Assembly: GCF_014203235.1 (NCBI RefSeq)
Contig: NZ_JACHIN010000012.1
Location: 149,210-213,209, forward strand
Direction: 5' to 3'
Length of the DNA: 64,000 bases
Origin: Nonomuraea endophytica
GTDB taxonomy: Bacteria > Actinomycetota > Actinomycetes > Streptosporangiales > Streptosporangiaceae
Below the pieces are notes generated by a model. That model was not told the origin of the DNA, did not search any database, and saw only the letters and a program-made list of their open reading frames with translations. This document shows, in pieces, positions 23,392 to 33,502 of this stretch. Position 1 is the first letter of the stretch. Each line of letters opens with the position of its first letter. A program made the position numbers and the translations under genes.

Positions 23392-26166
23392 ATGGTGCGA
23401 TTTACGCTTCTTGGGCCGGTCCAGGTGATCGTCGATGGGGGTCCGCTGGCGGGCATCGCCCCGCGGCACCGCGCGGTCCTGGCCTATCTGCTGCTCAACG
23501 CCGGACGGGTCATCAGCATCGACCGGCTGATCGAGGCCATGTGGGGCTACGACCAGCCCGACACCGCCCGCTCGCAGGTCCACGCCTCGATCACGGCGAT
23601 CCGCAAGGCGCTGCGCGGCGCTGGCGACGGCGACCTGCTGGAGACGCGGGCCGGCGGCTACGTCGTGAACCCGGCCCAGGGGCAGGTGGACGCGCAGGAG
23701 TTCACCGAGCTGGTGACGCTCGGCGACCTGCGCGGGGCGCTGAAGCTGTGGAACGGCGAAGCGCTCGAGGACGTGCACGCGCACTACGTCTCCGGAGCCC
23801 GCGACCTCTGGAACGACCGGCGGCTGACCGCCTACGAACGCCTGGCCGAGACCGAGCTCGCCGCCGGCCGCCACGCGGAACTGCTCGACGACCTGGCCGC
23901 CCAGGTCACCGCCAACCCGATCAGGGAGAAGCTGAGCGGGCACCTGGTCCTGGCGCTGCACCGCTCGGGCCGGCAGGCCGACGCCCTGGCCGCGGCCCGC
24001 GCGTACCGCACGGCGCTCGCCGACGAGCAGGGGCTGGACCCCGGGCACGCGTTCGCCGAGCTGGAGCGAGCGGTGCTGAACGACGATCCTTCACTGCGCC
24101 TGGCCGAGGTCGCCGAGCCCGTCCAGCCGCCGGCGCCGGCCGGGCCGTCGCGGCGGACCTTCCTGCCCTACGACATTCCGGATTTCTCCGGACGTACCGC
24201 TGAGCTGGAACGGCTCGCGGACGAGCAGGAGGCGGCCCTCGTCACGATCGACGGCATGGCCGGGATCGGCAAGACCACCCTCGCCGTGCACGTGGCGCAC
24301 CAGCTGACCGGCCGTTACCCGGACGGCCAGCTCTTCCTCGACCTGCAGGCCCACACCGCGGGCAGCACCCCGGTCGACTCCGCCGCCGCGCTGGAGGCCC
24401 TGCTGCGCCAGCTCGGCGTGCCCGTGGACCTGATCCCGGCGACCCTGGTCGAGCGCAGCGCCCTGTGGCGGGCCGAGCTGGCCGGCCGCCGGGTGCTCGT
24501 CGTCCTGGACAACGCCCTCGACGCCGACCAGGTACGCCCCCTGCTGCCCGGCGGCTCCGACACCCTCGTCCTGGTCACCAGCAGGCGGCGGCTGGTCGGC
24601 CTGGACGGCGCCCGCGCCCTGTCCGTCGAGGTCCTGGGCGAGCAGGACGCCGTCGAGCTGTTCGGCCGGATCGTCGGCGACCGCGCGAAGGACGAGCCCG
24701 AGGCGGTCCGCGAGGTGCTGGAGCTGTGCGGCTACCTGCCGCTCGCCATCCGGATCTCGGCCGCCCGCCTGCAGCACCGCCAGCGCTGGACGGTCGCCTA
24801 CCTGGCCGGCAAGCTGCGCGACCAGCGACGGCTGCTGGACGGGGTGTCGGCCGCGTTCAGCATCTCCTACGAGCAGCTCGACGAGGACGAGCAGCGGATG
24901 TTCCGCCTGCTCGGGCTGGTCCCCGGCCGCGACATCGACCCGGACGGCGCCGCCGCCCTGGCAGGCATCTCCGAGGACGACGCGGAGGAACTGCTCGAAA
25001 GCCTGCTGGACGCCCACATGCTCCTGCAGCTCGAACCCGGCAGGTACACCTTCCACGACCTGCTCCGCGAGCACGCCCGCTCGCTCGGCGGCGACGACGG
25101 CGCGATCCTGCAGCTGCTCGTCTACTACCTGCACCGCTCGCGGGCGGCGATGGACCGGCTCTTCCCCGACAGCATCGTGCAGCGCGAGGGCATCCCGCAG
25201 CCGCAGTCGCCGATCCCGCCGATCCGGGACGCCGATGAGGCGCTCACCTGGCTCGACGCCGAGCGTTCCAACATCATCGTGACCGCGTTGCACGGCCCGG
25301 AGGTCTGCCTCGGCTTCATGGGCCTGGCGCTGCGCCCGTACCTCGACCGGCAGGCGCACCACGACGACGCCCTGACCCTGCACAACCTGGTCCTGCGGCG
25401 CAGCCGCAAGCTCGGCAGCCACGGCTTCGAGGCGCAGGCGCTGACCGACCTGTCCTGGACCTACTGGCGGCTCGGCCAGTACGAGCAGGCGGAGGAGCAC
25501 GCGAACCAGGCGCTGGAGGCGTGCGAGCAGCCGCACGAGGAGGCGCGGGCCCTGCTCACGCTGGGCAACGTCGCCCAGCGCAGGCGCCAGGACGAGCAGG
25601 CGGAGCAGTACCTCAAGCGGGCGCTGGACCTGACCCGCATCGGCGCTGACACGTGGGGTGAGGCGCACGTCCTCGGCTACCTCGCCCTCGTCCTCGACCG
25701 GGCCGGGCGCCCGGAGGAGGCCCGCAGGCACCTCGACGTGGCGCTGGCGCTCCACCGCAAGATCGGCAACCCGGGCGGCGAGGCGCTGGTGCTCAACCAC
25801 CTCGGCGTCGTAGCCCGCCACCAGGGCCAGCTCGGCCAGGCGCGCACCCGGCACGAGGAGGCCGCCGCGCTCTACCGCAAGCTCGGCAACATCACCGACG
25901 AGGCGGTCGCGCTCAACGGGCTGGCCGAGGCGGCCGACGATCCCGCACGGGCGGCCGAGGAGCACGCGGCCGCGCTGGCGCTGGCCGACGCCTCCCGCAA
26001 CCGGCCCGAGCAGGCCCGCGCGCACGACGGCCTGGCCCGCGCCCATCTCACGCTGGGCCACTCCGACCAGGCCCGCGAGCACGGCCGGCTGGCGCTCGAC
26101 CTGTACGGGGAGCTCGGCGTGCCCGAGGCGGAAGAGGTGCGCGCCCTGCTCGAACGCGCGGGGTAG
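23392..26166 (+). CDS. AfsR/SARP-family regulator with NB-ARC and TPR domains
   Basis: 924 residues. Order: OmpR-type winged helix (about 10-88), BTAD domain (about 93-235), NB-ARC/STAND ATPase with P-loop GMAGIGKTT (about 288-296) and Walker B VLVVLDNA, then TPR repeats from about 680 to the end. AfsR-type proteins activate secondary-metabolite or developmental genes by binding direct heptamer repeats, with ATP-dependent oligomerisation. No biosynthetic cluster is adjacent, so its target could be the divergent AhpD/F420 operon or a remote pathway. Start ATG 23392. Confidence 0.95.
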   Translation: MVRFTLLGPVQVIVDGGPLAGIAPRHRAVLAYLLLNAGRVISIDRLIEAMWGYDQPDTARSQVHASITAIRKALRGAGDGDLLETRAGGYVVNPAQGQVDAQEFTELVTLGDLRGALKLWNGEALEDVHAHYVSGARDLWNDRRLTAYERLAETELAAGRHAELLDDLAAQVTANPIREKLSGHLVLALHRSGRQADALAAARAYRTALADEQGLDPGHAFAELERAVLNDDPSLRLAEVAEPVQPPAPAGPSRRTFLPYDIPDFSGRTAELERLADEQEAALVTIDGMAGIGKTTLAVHVAHQLTGRYPDGQLFLDLQAHTAGSTPVDSAAALEALLRQLGVPVDLIPATLVERSALWRAELAGRRVLVVLDNALDADQVRPLLPGGSDTLVLVTSRRRLVGLDGARALSVEVLGEQDAVELFGRIVGDRAKDEPEAVREVLELCGYLPLAIRISAARLQHRQRWTVAYLAGKLRDQRRLLDGVSAAFSISYEQLDEDEQRMFRLLGLVPGRDIDPDGAAALAGISEDDAEELLESLLDAHMLLQLEPGRYTFHDLLREHARSLGGDDGAILQLLVYYLHRSRAAMDRLFPDSIVQREGIPQPQSPIPPIRDADEALTWLDAERSNIIVTALHGPEVCLGFMGLALRPYLDRQAHHDDALTLHNLVLRRSRKLGSHGFEAQALTDLSWTYWRLGQYEQAEEHANQALEACEQPHEEARALLTLGNVAQRRRQDEQAEQYLKRALDLTRIGADTWGEAHVLGYLALVLDRAGRPEEARRHLDVALALHRKIGNPGGEALVLNHLGVVARHQGQLGQARTRHEEAAALYRKLGNITDEAVALNGLAEAADDPARAAEEHAAALALADASRNRPEQARAHDGLARAHLTLGHSDQAREHGRLALDLYGELGVPEAEEVRALLERAG

Positions 26167-26189
26167 GGGCCCTCGGGCAGGTCTGACAG

Positions 26190-26242
26190 TTGCCGACCGA
26201 CCGGTCGGTCGATATCGTCAAAGTATCGACCGACCGGTCGGT
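26190..26242 (+). promoter_or_regulatory. promoter with two GACCGACCGGTCGGTC-type operators
   Basis: A -35-like TTGCCG (26190-26195) and -10-like TATCGT (26213-26218) are spaced by 17 bp. The 18-bp perfect palindrome CGACCGACCGGTCGGTCG (26194-26211) fills the spacer. A second palindrome ACCGACCGGTCGGT (26229-26242) has its centre 33 bp downstream, about three helical turns. This is a strong repressor double site, probably for a TetR-type protein; the regulator is not next to it. Confidence 0.8.
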
Positions 26243-26264
26243 AGAGGCGTGGAAGGAATCTGTC

Positions 26265-27446
26265 ATGACCCATGTCCAAGGCACCGTCGCCCCCGGCTTC
26301 GAGGCCGTCCGCGAGGCGTTCGAGCGCAACTTCACCGACAGCGGCGAGGTCGGCGCCGGGCTGGCCGTCTACCGGCACGGCAACGCCGTCGTCGACCTGT
26401 GGGGCGGCGAGGCCGACCCGGACACCCACCGCCCCTGGAACCGGGACACGCTCGCCGCCATCGCCTCCACCTGCAAGACGTTCGCGTCCGGCGCGCTGCT
26501 GCGGCTGGTCGAGCGGGGAGAGGTGAACCTGGAGACGCCGGTGGCGCACTACTGGCCCGACTTCGCCCAGAACGGCAAGGGCGACATCACCGTCCGCACC
26601 CTGCTCGCCCACCGCGCCGGACTGCCCAGCATGCACATGCGCCCCGTCACCTGGGAGGACCTGCGCGACTGGACCCCGATCACCGAGACCCTCGCCGCGG
26701 CCACCCCGGAATGGCCGCCCGGCACCCGGCACGGCTACCACGGCGTCACCATCGGCCACCTCGCCGGGGAGATCGTCCGCCGCGTGACCGGGATGACGCT
26801 GAGCGCGTTCCTCGAAGCGGAGATCACCGGCCCGCTCGGCCTCGACTGCTACGTACGCGTGCCCGACCCCGCGCTGCCGAGGCTGGCCAAGATGGTCCTG
26901 CCGGACGAGCAGGCCGTGCAACTCGGCATGCAGGTGCCGGAGATGGCGGACTTCGTCCAGGCGCTCGGCGACCCCGACACCCTGAGTTACCGCGCCTTCT
27001 ACGGCAGCGTCACCCAGCAGTGGGACGACTCCAACAACCCCCGCACCTACCAGGTGGAGAGCCCCTCCATGGACGGCGTCGCCTCCGCCCACTCCCTGGC
27101 CCGCTACTTCGCCGCCATGATCGGCGAGGTCGACGGCATCCGGCTCTTCTCTCCCTGGCTGCTCGACAAGATCCGCACCCCGCAGTCGGACGGCATCGAC
27201 GAGCTCCTCAAGGTCCGCACCGCCTGGGGGCTCGGCTTCCTCGTGCCAGGAGGACCCTTCTGGCCCGCGCCGGAACACCTCAAGGGCCTGTTCGGCGGCA
27301 GCGGCGCCACCGGCTCGTTCGCCTTCGCCGACCCCGAGCGCGGGCTGGGGTTCGGCTACGTGCCCAACCGCGGCTCCGAACTGCTGGAGGGCGGCGACTT
27401 CCGGGTCAAGTCGCTGGTCGAGGCCCTCTACAGGGCCGTGCTGTGA
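26265..27446 (+). CDS. serine hydrolase, EstA/class C beta-lactamase-like esterase
   Basis: 393 residues from ATG 26265, with GGAAGGA upstream. STCK at about residue 68 is the SxxK catalytic motif. The later YHGVTIG replaces the YxN motif, as in family VIII esterases. No signal peptide, so cytoplasmic. Its stop overlaps the GTG of the CocE-like gene (GTGA 27443-27446), making a coupled two-esterase operon controlled by the double palindrome upstream. The substrate is unknown; ester-rich nutrients or lactones fit both enzymes. Confidence 0.9.
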   Translation: MTHVQGTVAPGFEAVREAFERNFTDSGEVGAGLAVYRHGNAVVDLWGGEADPDTHRPWNRDTLAAIASTCKTFASGALLRLVERGEVNLETPVAHYWPDFAQNGKGDITVRTLLAHRAGLPSMHMRPVTWEDLRDWTPITETLAAATPEWPPGTRHGYHGVTIGHLAGEIVRRVTGMTLSAFLEAEITGPLGLDCYVRVPDPALPRLAKMVLPDEQAVQLGMQVPEMADFVQALGDPDTLSYRAFYGSVTQQWDDSNNPRTYQVESPSMDGVASAHSLARYFAAMIGEVDGIRLFSPWLLDKIRTPQSDGIDELLKVRTAWGLGFLVPGGPFWPAPEHLKGLFGGSGATGSFAFADPERGLGFGYVPNRGSELLEGGDFRVKSLVEALYRAVL

Positions 27447-29131
27447 AGGCCCCGATCACGATCGTGCGCGACGCGGAGATGCCCATGCGCGACGGCGTCG
27501 TGCTGCGCGGCGACGTCTGGACGCCGGACGACGGGCGCCGCCGCCCCGCCGTGCTGATCCGCACGCCGTACGGACGGACGGGGACCAACAACGACTTCCT
27601 GCGCCCGCTCGAATGCGTGCAGGGCGACTACGCCTGCGTCGTGCAGGACACGCGCGGCCGCGCGGGCTCCGACGGCGAGTGGACGATCTTCATGGCCGAG
27701 CAGGAGGCCCGCGACACCCACGACAGCGTCGAATGGGCCGCGGCGCAGCCGTGGTGCGACGGCAACGTCGTCATGGCCGGGGCCTCCTACCTGGGGATCG
27801 TGCAGCTGCTCGGCGCCGCCGAGCGCCCGCCGCACCTGCGCGCGATCGCGCCCGGCATGACCAGCAGCGCCGAACTCGACCGCGCCGCCGGCGGCGTCAT
27901 GCGGGTCAACGAGGTCATGGCGTGGCTGGCGTTCATGGCCATGGACTGGCTGGAGCGCGAGCGGGCAGCCGGGCGTCCCGCCGACCCCGGAGCCGCTCAC
28001 GAGCTGTGGGAGCTCGCCACCGACCCGGCCGCCGCCCTGCGCACGCTGCCGCTGAAGGACCTGCCGCAGTTCGCCGCGGTGCCGGGCTTCCCGCTCGACG
28101 TGGGCAAGATGCTGGCGTACGGCACGCCCGGCATCGCCGAGTCGTTCGCCTACGAGGCCGTCGAGGTGCCTGCCCTGAGCGTCACCGGCTGGTTCGACAA
28201 CCACTGCGACTCCACCGTCGAGAGCTTCCTGCGCCTGCGGGCGATCCACGGCGACCGGCACCGGCTCATCGTGGGCCCCTGGTCGCACGACGGCCGGCTC
28301 GGCTACTGCCAGGGCGAGGTCAGCTTCTCCGCCCGCGGCGACGCCTCGGTGCTCGGCCTGTCCGCCCAGCACCTGGCCTTCTTCGACGAACACGTGCGGG
28401 GCGTCCCCTCCGCCGCGCCCGCCGTCAGGTACTTCCTCATGGGCGCCGACGAGTGGCGCGAGGCGGACCGGTGGCCGCCGCCGGGCGAACTCAGGACGCT
28501 GTACCTGGAGGACGACGGCCGCCTGGGCCCGCGACCTCCGGCGGACGAGCACCCCGACCACTACGCCTACGACCCGGACGACCCCGTCCCCACCCGCGGC
28601 GGCCGGGTGGTCAACCTGGGCCGGCTGGTGCCGGGCCCGCTCGACCGCTCCCGACTGGAAGAACGCCCCGACGTCCTGTGCTACACCTCGCCCGTCCTGG
28701 ACGAGCCGCTCGACGTGGTGGGCCAGGTGACGGTACGGCTGTTCGCCGCGTCGTCGGCCCGCGACACCGACTTCGCCGCCAAGCTCGTCGACGTCTTCCC
28801 CGACGGCCGCGCGCTGGCCGCGGCCGATGGCGTCCAGCGAGCCCGCCACCGGCACGGACCGGACATCGAGCAACTTCTGGAGCCGGGAACGGTCGAGGAA
28901 TACACCATCGGCCTCGGCCACACCGCCTGGCACTTCCCGGCCGGGCACCGCGTCCGGCTGGAGATCACCAGCAGCGACTTCCCCGCCTACGACCGCAACA
29001 TGAACACCGGTGAGCCGGTCGGCTCCGACGCCGCCGGGGTGGTGGCCCACCAGACCGTGCACCACAGCGTGCGGTATCCGTCGCGGCTGGAGCTGCCGGT
29101 CCTGTCAGAAGGGCACGGTCCGACCCCGTAG
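27443..29131 (+). CDS. CocE/NonD family alpha/beta hydrolase (acyl esterase)
   Basis: 562 residues. N-terminal catalytic domain with R(T)PYGR, DTRGRAGSDG and the nucleophile motif GASYLG (Ser at about residue 115), then a cap and a C-terminal jelly-roll (X-Pro dipeptidyl-peptidase C domain, with FPAGHRVRLEITSSDFPAYD). This is the layout of cocaine esterase and cephalosporin acylases of the CocE/NonD class. GTG 27443 overlaps the upstream stop. Its 3' end overlaps the convergent FadB gene by 27 bp. Confidence 0.93.
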   Translation: MKAPITIVRDAEMPMRDGVVLRGDVWTPDDGRRRPAVLIRTPYGRTGTNNDFLRPLECVQGDYACVVQDTRGRAGSDGEWTIFMAEQEARDTHDSVEWAAAQPWCDGNVVMAGASYLGIVQLLGAAERPPHLRAIAPGMTSSAELDRAAGGVMRVNEVMAWLAFMAMDWLERERAAGRPADPGAAHELWELATDPAAALRTLPLKDLPQFAAVPGFPLDVGKMLAYGTPGIAESFAYEAVEVPALSVTGWFDNHCDSTVESFLRLRAIHGDRHRLIVGPWSHDGRLGYCQGEVSFSARGDASVLGLSAQHLAFFDEHVRGVPSAAPAVRYFLMGADEWREADRWPPPGELRTLYLEDDGRLGPRPPADEHPDHYAYDPDDPVPTRGGRVVNLGRLVPGPLDRSRLEERPDVLCYTSPVLDEPLDVVGQVTVRLFAASSARDTDFAAKLVDVFPDGRALAAADGVQRARHRHGPDIEQLLEPGTVEEYTIGLGHTAWHFPAGHRVRLEITSSDFPAYDRNMNTGEPVGSDAAGVVAHQTVHHSVRYPSRLELPVLSEGHGPTP

Positions 29132-31171
29132 CAGGGTCGGCGGGCGCAGATGCTCGCCATAGACGTCCGCCAGCCGGTCGGCCCGCTCGGTGAAGGCGCG
29201 CAAGCCGTACTGGTTGACGAACTGGAGTGTGCCGCCCGACCACGGCGCGAAGGCGAGCCCGAGCACGCTGCCGACGTTCGCGTCGGCGCTGGAGGTCAGG
29301 ACCCCGTCCTCCAGGGCGCGCACGCTCTCCAGCGCCTGGGCGAACAGCAGCCGCTCGCGCACGTCCCGCTCCGGAATGGGCCGGTCGCCGCCGAAGCGCT
29401 CGGCCAGCCCCGGCCACAGGCGCTTGCCCGCCCGGTCGGGGTAGTCGTAGAAGCCACCGCCTCCGGCCCGTCCAGGGCGGTTCATCTCCTCGACCATCCA
29501 GGTGAAGACGCCGTAGGCGGTGGTGTGGCCCAGCTCGCGGCCGTCGGCCGCCGCGTCCGCCTCGTTCTGGCGGCGCACCCTGAGCATGGTGGCCAGGGCG
29601 ACCTCGTCGCTGACCGCCAGCGGGCCCACGGCCATGCCCGCCTTGCGGGCGGCGTTCTCCACGAGCGCCGCCGGCACGCCCTCCGCGAGCATGGCCGCGC
29701 CCTCGGCCGTGTAGGAGACGAACACCCGCGAGGTGTAGAAGCCGGGGCCGTCGTTGACGAGGATCGGCGTCTTGCCGATCTGCCGGGCGAAGGCGAAGGC
29801 CAGCGCGAGCGCAGCGTCCCCGGTCCGCTCGCCGCGCACGACCTCCAGCAGGGGTACGCGCTCCACGGGCGAGATGAAGTGCAGACCCACCAGGTCACCG
29901 GGGGCCCGCAGCCCCTCGGCCAGCCCGGTGATCGGCAGCGTTGAGGTGTTGGAGGCCAGCACGGCGGCGCCGTCCTCGGCGGCGGCCAGCACGCGGCGCT
30001 TGAGCGCGCGGTCCTCGAAGACGGCCTCGACCACGAGGTCGCACCCGGCGATCGCGCTGCCCGGCGCGGCGAGGTGGTCGACGGCCGTGCCGCAGGCGGC
30101 GGCGCTCATCCGGCCCTGGGCGACCTGCCGCCGCAGCCGGCGCACGACCTCGTCGTGCCCCCGCTCGGTCGCCTCCTCGTTCACGTCGGTGAGCACCACC
30201 TCGATGCCCGCCGCGGCGGCGACCGCCGCGATCCCGGCGCCCATCATCCCGGCGCCGATCACGCCGAGCCGCCGTACCCCGCCGGTGGACCTGGCCCGCC
30301 TGGTGACCTCGTTGCGGCCGTACCAGTGGCAGCCGATCATGTTCTTGGCCACCTGGCCGGTGGCGAGCGCGACCAGGTGCCGGGTCTCGGTGCGCAGGGC
30401 GGTGTCCACGTCCACCCGGACGGCCTCCGCCGCGCAGGCCAGGATCCGCTCATGGGCGGGCAGGGTGCCGTGGGTCCTGGCGTACAGGCGGGCGGCGGCG
30501 ATCTCGAAGAAGCGCGGGGGTGCGGCGGGCGCCGGGTCGTCCCATGGTTGTTTCGCATCGGGGTGGGCGGCTATCCACGCGCGGGCCTCGCCGATCAGCT
30601 CGCGGGCCGGGACGAGCCGGTCCACGAGCCCGGCGTCGAGCGCCCGGCGTGGCGGCAGCCGTTCTCCCTCCATGAGAAGCGGCAGGGCGGCGGCGGGGCC
30701 CAGCAGGCGGACGGTCCGCACCACCCCGCCACCGCCGGGCAGTAGCCCGAGCGTGACCTCGGGCAGGCCGAGACGGATCGCCGGGTCGTCGGCGCAGAGG
30801 CGGTGGTGGCAGGCGAGGGCCAGTTCCAGCCCGCCGCCGAGCGCGGAGCCGCCGATCACGGCCACCACGGGCCGGCCGAGGCGCTCCAGCCTGCGGAAGG
30901 CGTCCTTGGTGCGGCCGAGTTGCTCGGCGAACCCGGGCGCGTCGGCGGGGGTGAGGGAGTAGATCTGGTCGAGGTCGGCGCCGACGGCGAAGGTGGTCTT
31001 GGCGGAGGCGACGATCACGCCGGTGACGTGCTCGCGCTCCGACTCCAGGCGGTCGAGCGCCGCGGCCAGGGCGGTGCCGAAGACGGCGTCCAGCGTGTTG
31101 ACCGGGCGGTCGGGCCGGTCGAGCGTGAGCGTGACGATGCCGTCGTCGTCGCGGTGGTAGCCGATCGCCAT
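29105..31171 (-). CDS. FadB-type enoyl-CoA hydratase/3-hydroxyacyl-CoA dehydrogenase
   Basis: 688 residues. The hydratase domain (about 1-190) retains both catalytic Glu positions (GGGLELALAC and LGLPEVTLGLLPGGGG). The dehydrogenase NAD domain begins LGVIGAGMMGAGIA, followed by two C-terminal 3HCDH domains with SNTSTLPI and NDGPGFYTSR. It performs two beta-oxidation steps on acyl-CoAs. Its ATG overlaps the thiolase stop (TGATG), so thiolase and FadB are coupled. The island's CoA ligases could feed it. Confidence 0.94.
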   Translation of the reverse strand: MAIGYHRDDDGIVTLTLDRPDRPVNTLDAVFGTALAAALDRLESEREHVTGVIVASAKTTFAVGADLDQIYSLTPADAPGFAEQLGRTKDAFRRLERLGRPVVAVIGGSALGGGLELALACHHRLCADDPAIRLGLPEVTLGLLPGGGGVVRTVRLLGPAAALPLLMEGERLPPRRALDAGLVDRLVPARELIGEARAWIAAHPDAKQPWDDPAPAAPPRFFEIAAARLYARTHGTLPAHERILACAAEAVRVDVDTALRTETRHLVALATGQVAKNMIGCHWYGRNEVTRRARSTGGVRRLGVIGAGMMGAGIAAVAAAAGIEVVLTDVNEEATERGHDEVVRRLRRQVAQGRMSAAACGTAVDHLAAPGSAIAGCDLVVEAVFEDRALKRRVLAAAEDGAAVLASNTSTLPITGLAEGLRAPGDLVGLHFISPVERVPLLEVVRGERTGDAALALAFAFARQIGKTPILVNDGPGFYTSRVFVSYTAEGAAMLAEGVPAALVENAARKAGMAVGPLAVSDEVALATMLRVRRQNEADAAADGRELGHTTAYGVFTWMVEEMNRPGRAGGGGFYDYPDRAGKRLWPGLAERFGGDRPIPERDVRERLLFAQALESVRALEDGVLTSSADANVGSVLGLAFAPWSGGTLQFVNQYGLRAFTERADRLADVYGEHLRPPTLLRGRTVPF

Positions 31172-32370
31172 CACACGTCCCTCTCGATGATCGTGGCGAT
31201 GCCCATGCCGGCGCCCACGCACAGCGTGGCCAGGCCGCGCCGCAGGTTCCGGCGCTCCAGCTCGTCCAGCAGGGTGCCGAGGATGACGCAGCCGGTGGCG
31301 CCGAGCGGGTGCCCGAGCGCGATCGCGCCGCCGTTGACGTTGATCCGGTCGGGGGAGAGGCCGAGGTCGCGGGCGTACTTGAGCACCACGGCCGCGAACG
31401 CCTCGTTGACCTCGAAGAGGTCGATGTCGTCGAGCGTGAGCCCGGCCCTGGCCAGCGCCTTGCGGGTGGCGGGGACCGGGCCGGTGAACATCAGCGTCGG
31501 CTCGGTGCCGACCACCGCGGTCGCGACGATCCTTGCGCGTGGCGTCAGGCCCAGCCGTTCGCCCGCGCCCGCACTGCCGATCAGCATGACGGCGGCGCCG
31601 TCCACGATCTGGGAGGAGTTGCCCGCGGTGTGGATGTGCTCGACCCGCTCGACCTGGGGATAGCGGCCGATGGCGACCGCGTCGAACGTCTCGCCGGCCT
31701 GGGCGAAGCTCGGCGACAGCCCGGCCAGCCCCTCCATCGTGGTCTGCGGTCTGATCGCGTCGTCATGATCCAGTACGGCGAGGCCGTCGGCACCGGTCAC
31801 CGCGACGAGCGAGCGGTCGAAGTACCCCTTGTCCCTGGCCCGCGTGGCACGGCGCTGCGACGACAGCGCGTAGGCGTCCACCTCGCCGCGGGTGTAGCCC
31901 TCCAGCGTCGCCAGCAGGTCGATGGCCACTCCTTGGGGCACGTACCCGGTGCGCAGCGCCGTCTCCGGATCGTCCATCCAGGCGCCGCCGGCCGAGCCCA
32001 TCGGCACCCGGGACATCGACTCCACACCGCCCGCCACCACCAGGTCCTCGAACCCTGACCGGATCTTCATGGCCGCCAGGTTCACCGCCTCCAGGCCCGA
32101 CCCGCAGAACCGGTCGATCTGCACACCGGGGGTGTCGAGGTCGAGCCCGGCCACCAGGGCGGCGATGCGGGCGATGTCGCTGCCCTGCTCGCCGACGGGG
32201 CTGACACAGCCGAGGACGACGTCGTCGACCTGCGGGCCGTCCAGGTGGTTGCGGTCGGCCAGGGCGCGCAGAACCTGCGCGGCGAGGTCGACGGGGCGGA
32301 TGCCGCGCAGCGCGCCGCGTTTGCTGAGGCCGCGCGGCGTGCGCACGGCGTCGAAGATGAGGGCTTCCAC
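31171..32370 (-). CDS. acetyl-CoA C-acyltransferase (thiolase, FadA-like)
   Basis: 399 residues from GTG 32370 ([14 protein letters not shown]). It has the nucleophilic Cys in [29 protein letters not shown], the His motif [14 protein letters not shown], and the second Cys in CVGAGMG. It is a degradative thiolase for the last step of beta-oxidation and is translationally coupled to FadB. The 127 bp upstream hold no copy of the island's 18-bp palindrome, so it may be controlled separately. Confidence 0.94.
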   Translation of the reverse strand: MEALIFDAVRTPRGLSKRGALRGIRPVDLAAQVLRALADRNHLDGPQVDDVVLGCVSPVGEQGSDIARIAALVAGLDLDTPGVQIDRFCGSGLEAVNLAAMKIRSGFEDLVVAGGVESMSRVPMGSAGGAWMDDPETALRTGYVPQGVAIDLLATLEGYTRGEVDAYALSSQRRATRARDKGYFDRSLVAVTGADGLAVLDHDDAIRPQTTMEGLAGLSPSFAQAGETFDAVAIGRYPQVERVEHIHTAGNSSQIVDGAAVMLIGSAGAGERLGLTPRARIVATAVVGTEPTLMFTGPVPATRKALARAGLTLDDIDLFEVNEAFAAVVLKYARDLGLSPDRINVNGGAIALGHPLGATGCVILGTLLDELERRNLRRGLATLCVGAGMGIATIIERDV

Positions 32371-32497
32371 GGTGCCGACGCTAGGAACGGCGGCGGACCC
32401 GGCCAATGACCCTGCCGTCCGCGATCCCTGACCCTGCCGTCCCAAAGCAGCCGGCGGGCACGCCGGTGACCGCGCGCCCGGGATGGGCGCGCTGGTC

Positions 32498-33460
32498 TTA
32501 TGGCCGGTAGGCGCGCGGGGTGGTGCCGGTCCAGCGTTTGAAGGCGCGGTGGAACGCGCTCGGCTCCGAGAAGCCGAGCCGCCTGCTCAGCTCCTCAATG
32601 GACAGGTCGCCTCGGGCCAGCGCTGACACCGCGGCGTCCCGCCTGAACCGGTCGCGTACGCGCTGGTAGGAGGTGCCTTCGGCGCGCAGGCGGTGCCGTA
32701 GGCCGGCGGGGCTGACGGCCAGCCGGGCGGCGGTCGCGGCCAGGTCGGGACCGCCCTCGGCGAGCACCTTCCTGACCTGCCCGGCCACGTCGCCGGAGTA
32801 GTCACCGCGCTCCACCAGCTCGGCCGGGTACCGGCGCAGGAACGGCGTCAGCGCCGCCTCGTCGCGCAGCACCGGCCGGTCGAGCGCCGCCCGGTCGAAC
32901 CCGATCGCGGGCCGCGCCCGCCCGAACAGGCACCCGCACCCGTAGAACGCGTCGTACTCCAGCACGTACGGCGGCCGCCCATGCGGAAACTCCGCCCGCC
33001 GCAGCTCCAGCCCACCCCCCACCAGCCAGCTGGCGAACCGGTGCCACGCCCCCAGCACGAGCTCGACCAGGTGGTCGGCAGGCTGCGGGAACCCGGTCAG
33101 CGTGAACTCCAGCCGCGCCACCCGCCCGCTCTCCACCAGCCTGATCGTCACCCCGATGGCGAAGAGGTCGTAGAAGGCGGCCCCGCGCAGCAGCGCGGTG
33201 CGCAGGTCGGGGCCGTGCACGGCGAGCGCCGCCATGGTCGCGAAGGTGCCGAGCCGGCTCGGGGCCGGGCCGAACCCGAGCAACTCGTCGTCGAGCGCGG
33301 TCCAGAGGTGCCGGACCAGGCGGGCGTACTGCTGTGTGGTGACCGTGCGGGCCTCCGGCTCGATGCCCGAGCGGGCGAGCGCCCGGCCGACGTCGAGGCC
33401 GCGGCGGCGGGCGCCGGCGAGGCAGGCGTGCACGAGCCGTCCCGAGATCCGTCTGTCCAT
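32498..33460 (-). CDS. AraC family regulator
   Basis: 320 residues with a C-terminal AraC double helix-turn-helix (about 225-320): [20 protein letters not shown] and [20 protein letters not shown], ending [13 protein letters not shown]. The N-terminal half resembles the arabinose_bd-like effector domain of OruR/ArgR-type regulators. ATG 33460 follows AAAGGGG. It is divergent from the amidohydrolase-like gene at 33490, with only 29 bp between start codons. It may activate the island or the thiolase-FadB pair in response to a pathway compound. Confidence 0.92.
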   Translation of the reverse strand: MDRRISGRLVHACLAGARRRGLDVGRALARSGIEPEARTVTTQQYARLVRHLWTALDDELLGFGPAPSRLGTFATMAALAVHGPDLRTALLRGAAFYDLFAIGVTIRLVESGRVARLEFTLTGFPQPADHLVELVLGAWHRFASWLVGGGLELRRAEFPHGRPPYVLEYDAFYGCGCLFGRARPAIGFDRAALDRPVLRDEAALTPFLRRYPAELVERGDYSGDVAGQVRKVLAEGGPDLAATAARLAVSPAGLRHRLRAEGTSYQRVRDRFRRDAAVSALARGDLSIEELSRRLGFSEPSAFHRAFKRWTGTTPRAYRP

Positions 33461-33484
33461 GTCGGCCCCTTTCTGCCACCATCA

Positions 33485-33502
33485 TATGAATGAGTGTTCA
33501 TA
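33485..33502. promoter_or_regulatory. island operator site 1, overlapping a start codon
   Basis: TATGAATGAGTGTTCATA matches 16 of 17 defined positions of the island motif TATGAAYGANCGTTCATA. It contains the ATG (33490) of the amidohydrolase-like gene and lies in the AraC divergent promoter. Confidence 0.8.

Noticed and set aside
26249-27442. Upstream part of a 960-codon frame leading into the CocE gene
   Set aside because: It overlaps the esterase at 26265 in a different frame and is Arg/Pro-rich. The CocE protein starts at GTG 27443, with a GTGA overlap.
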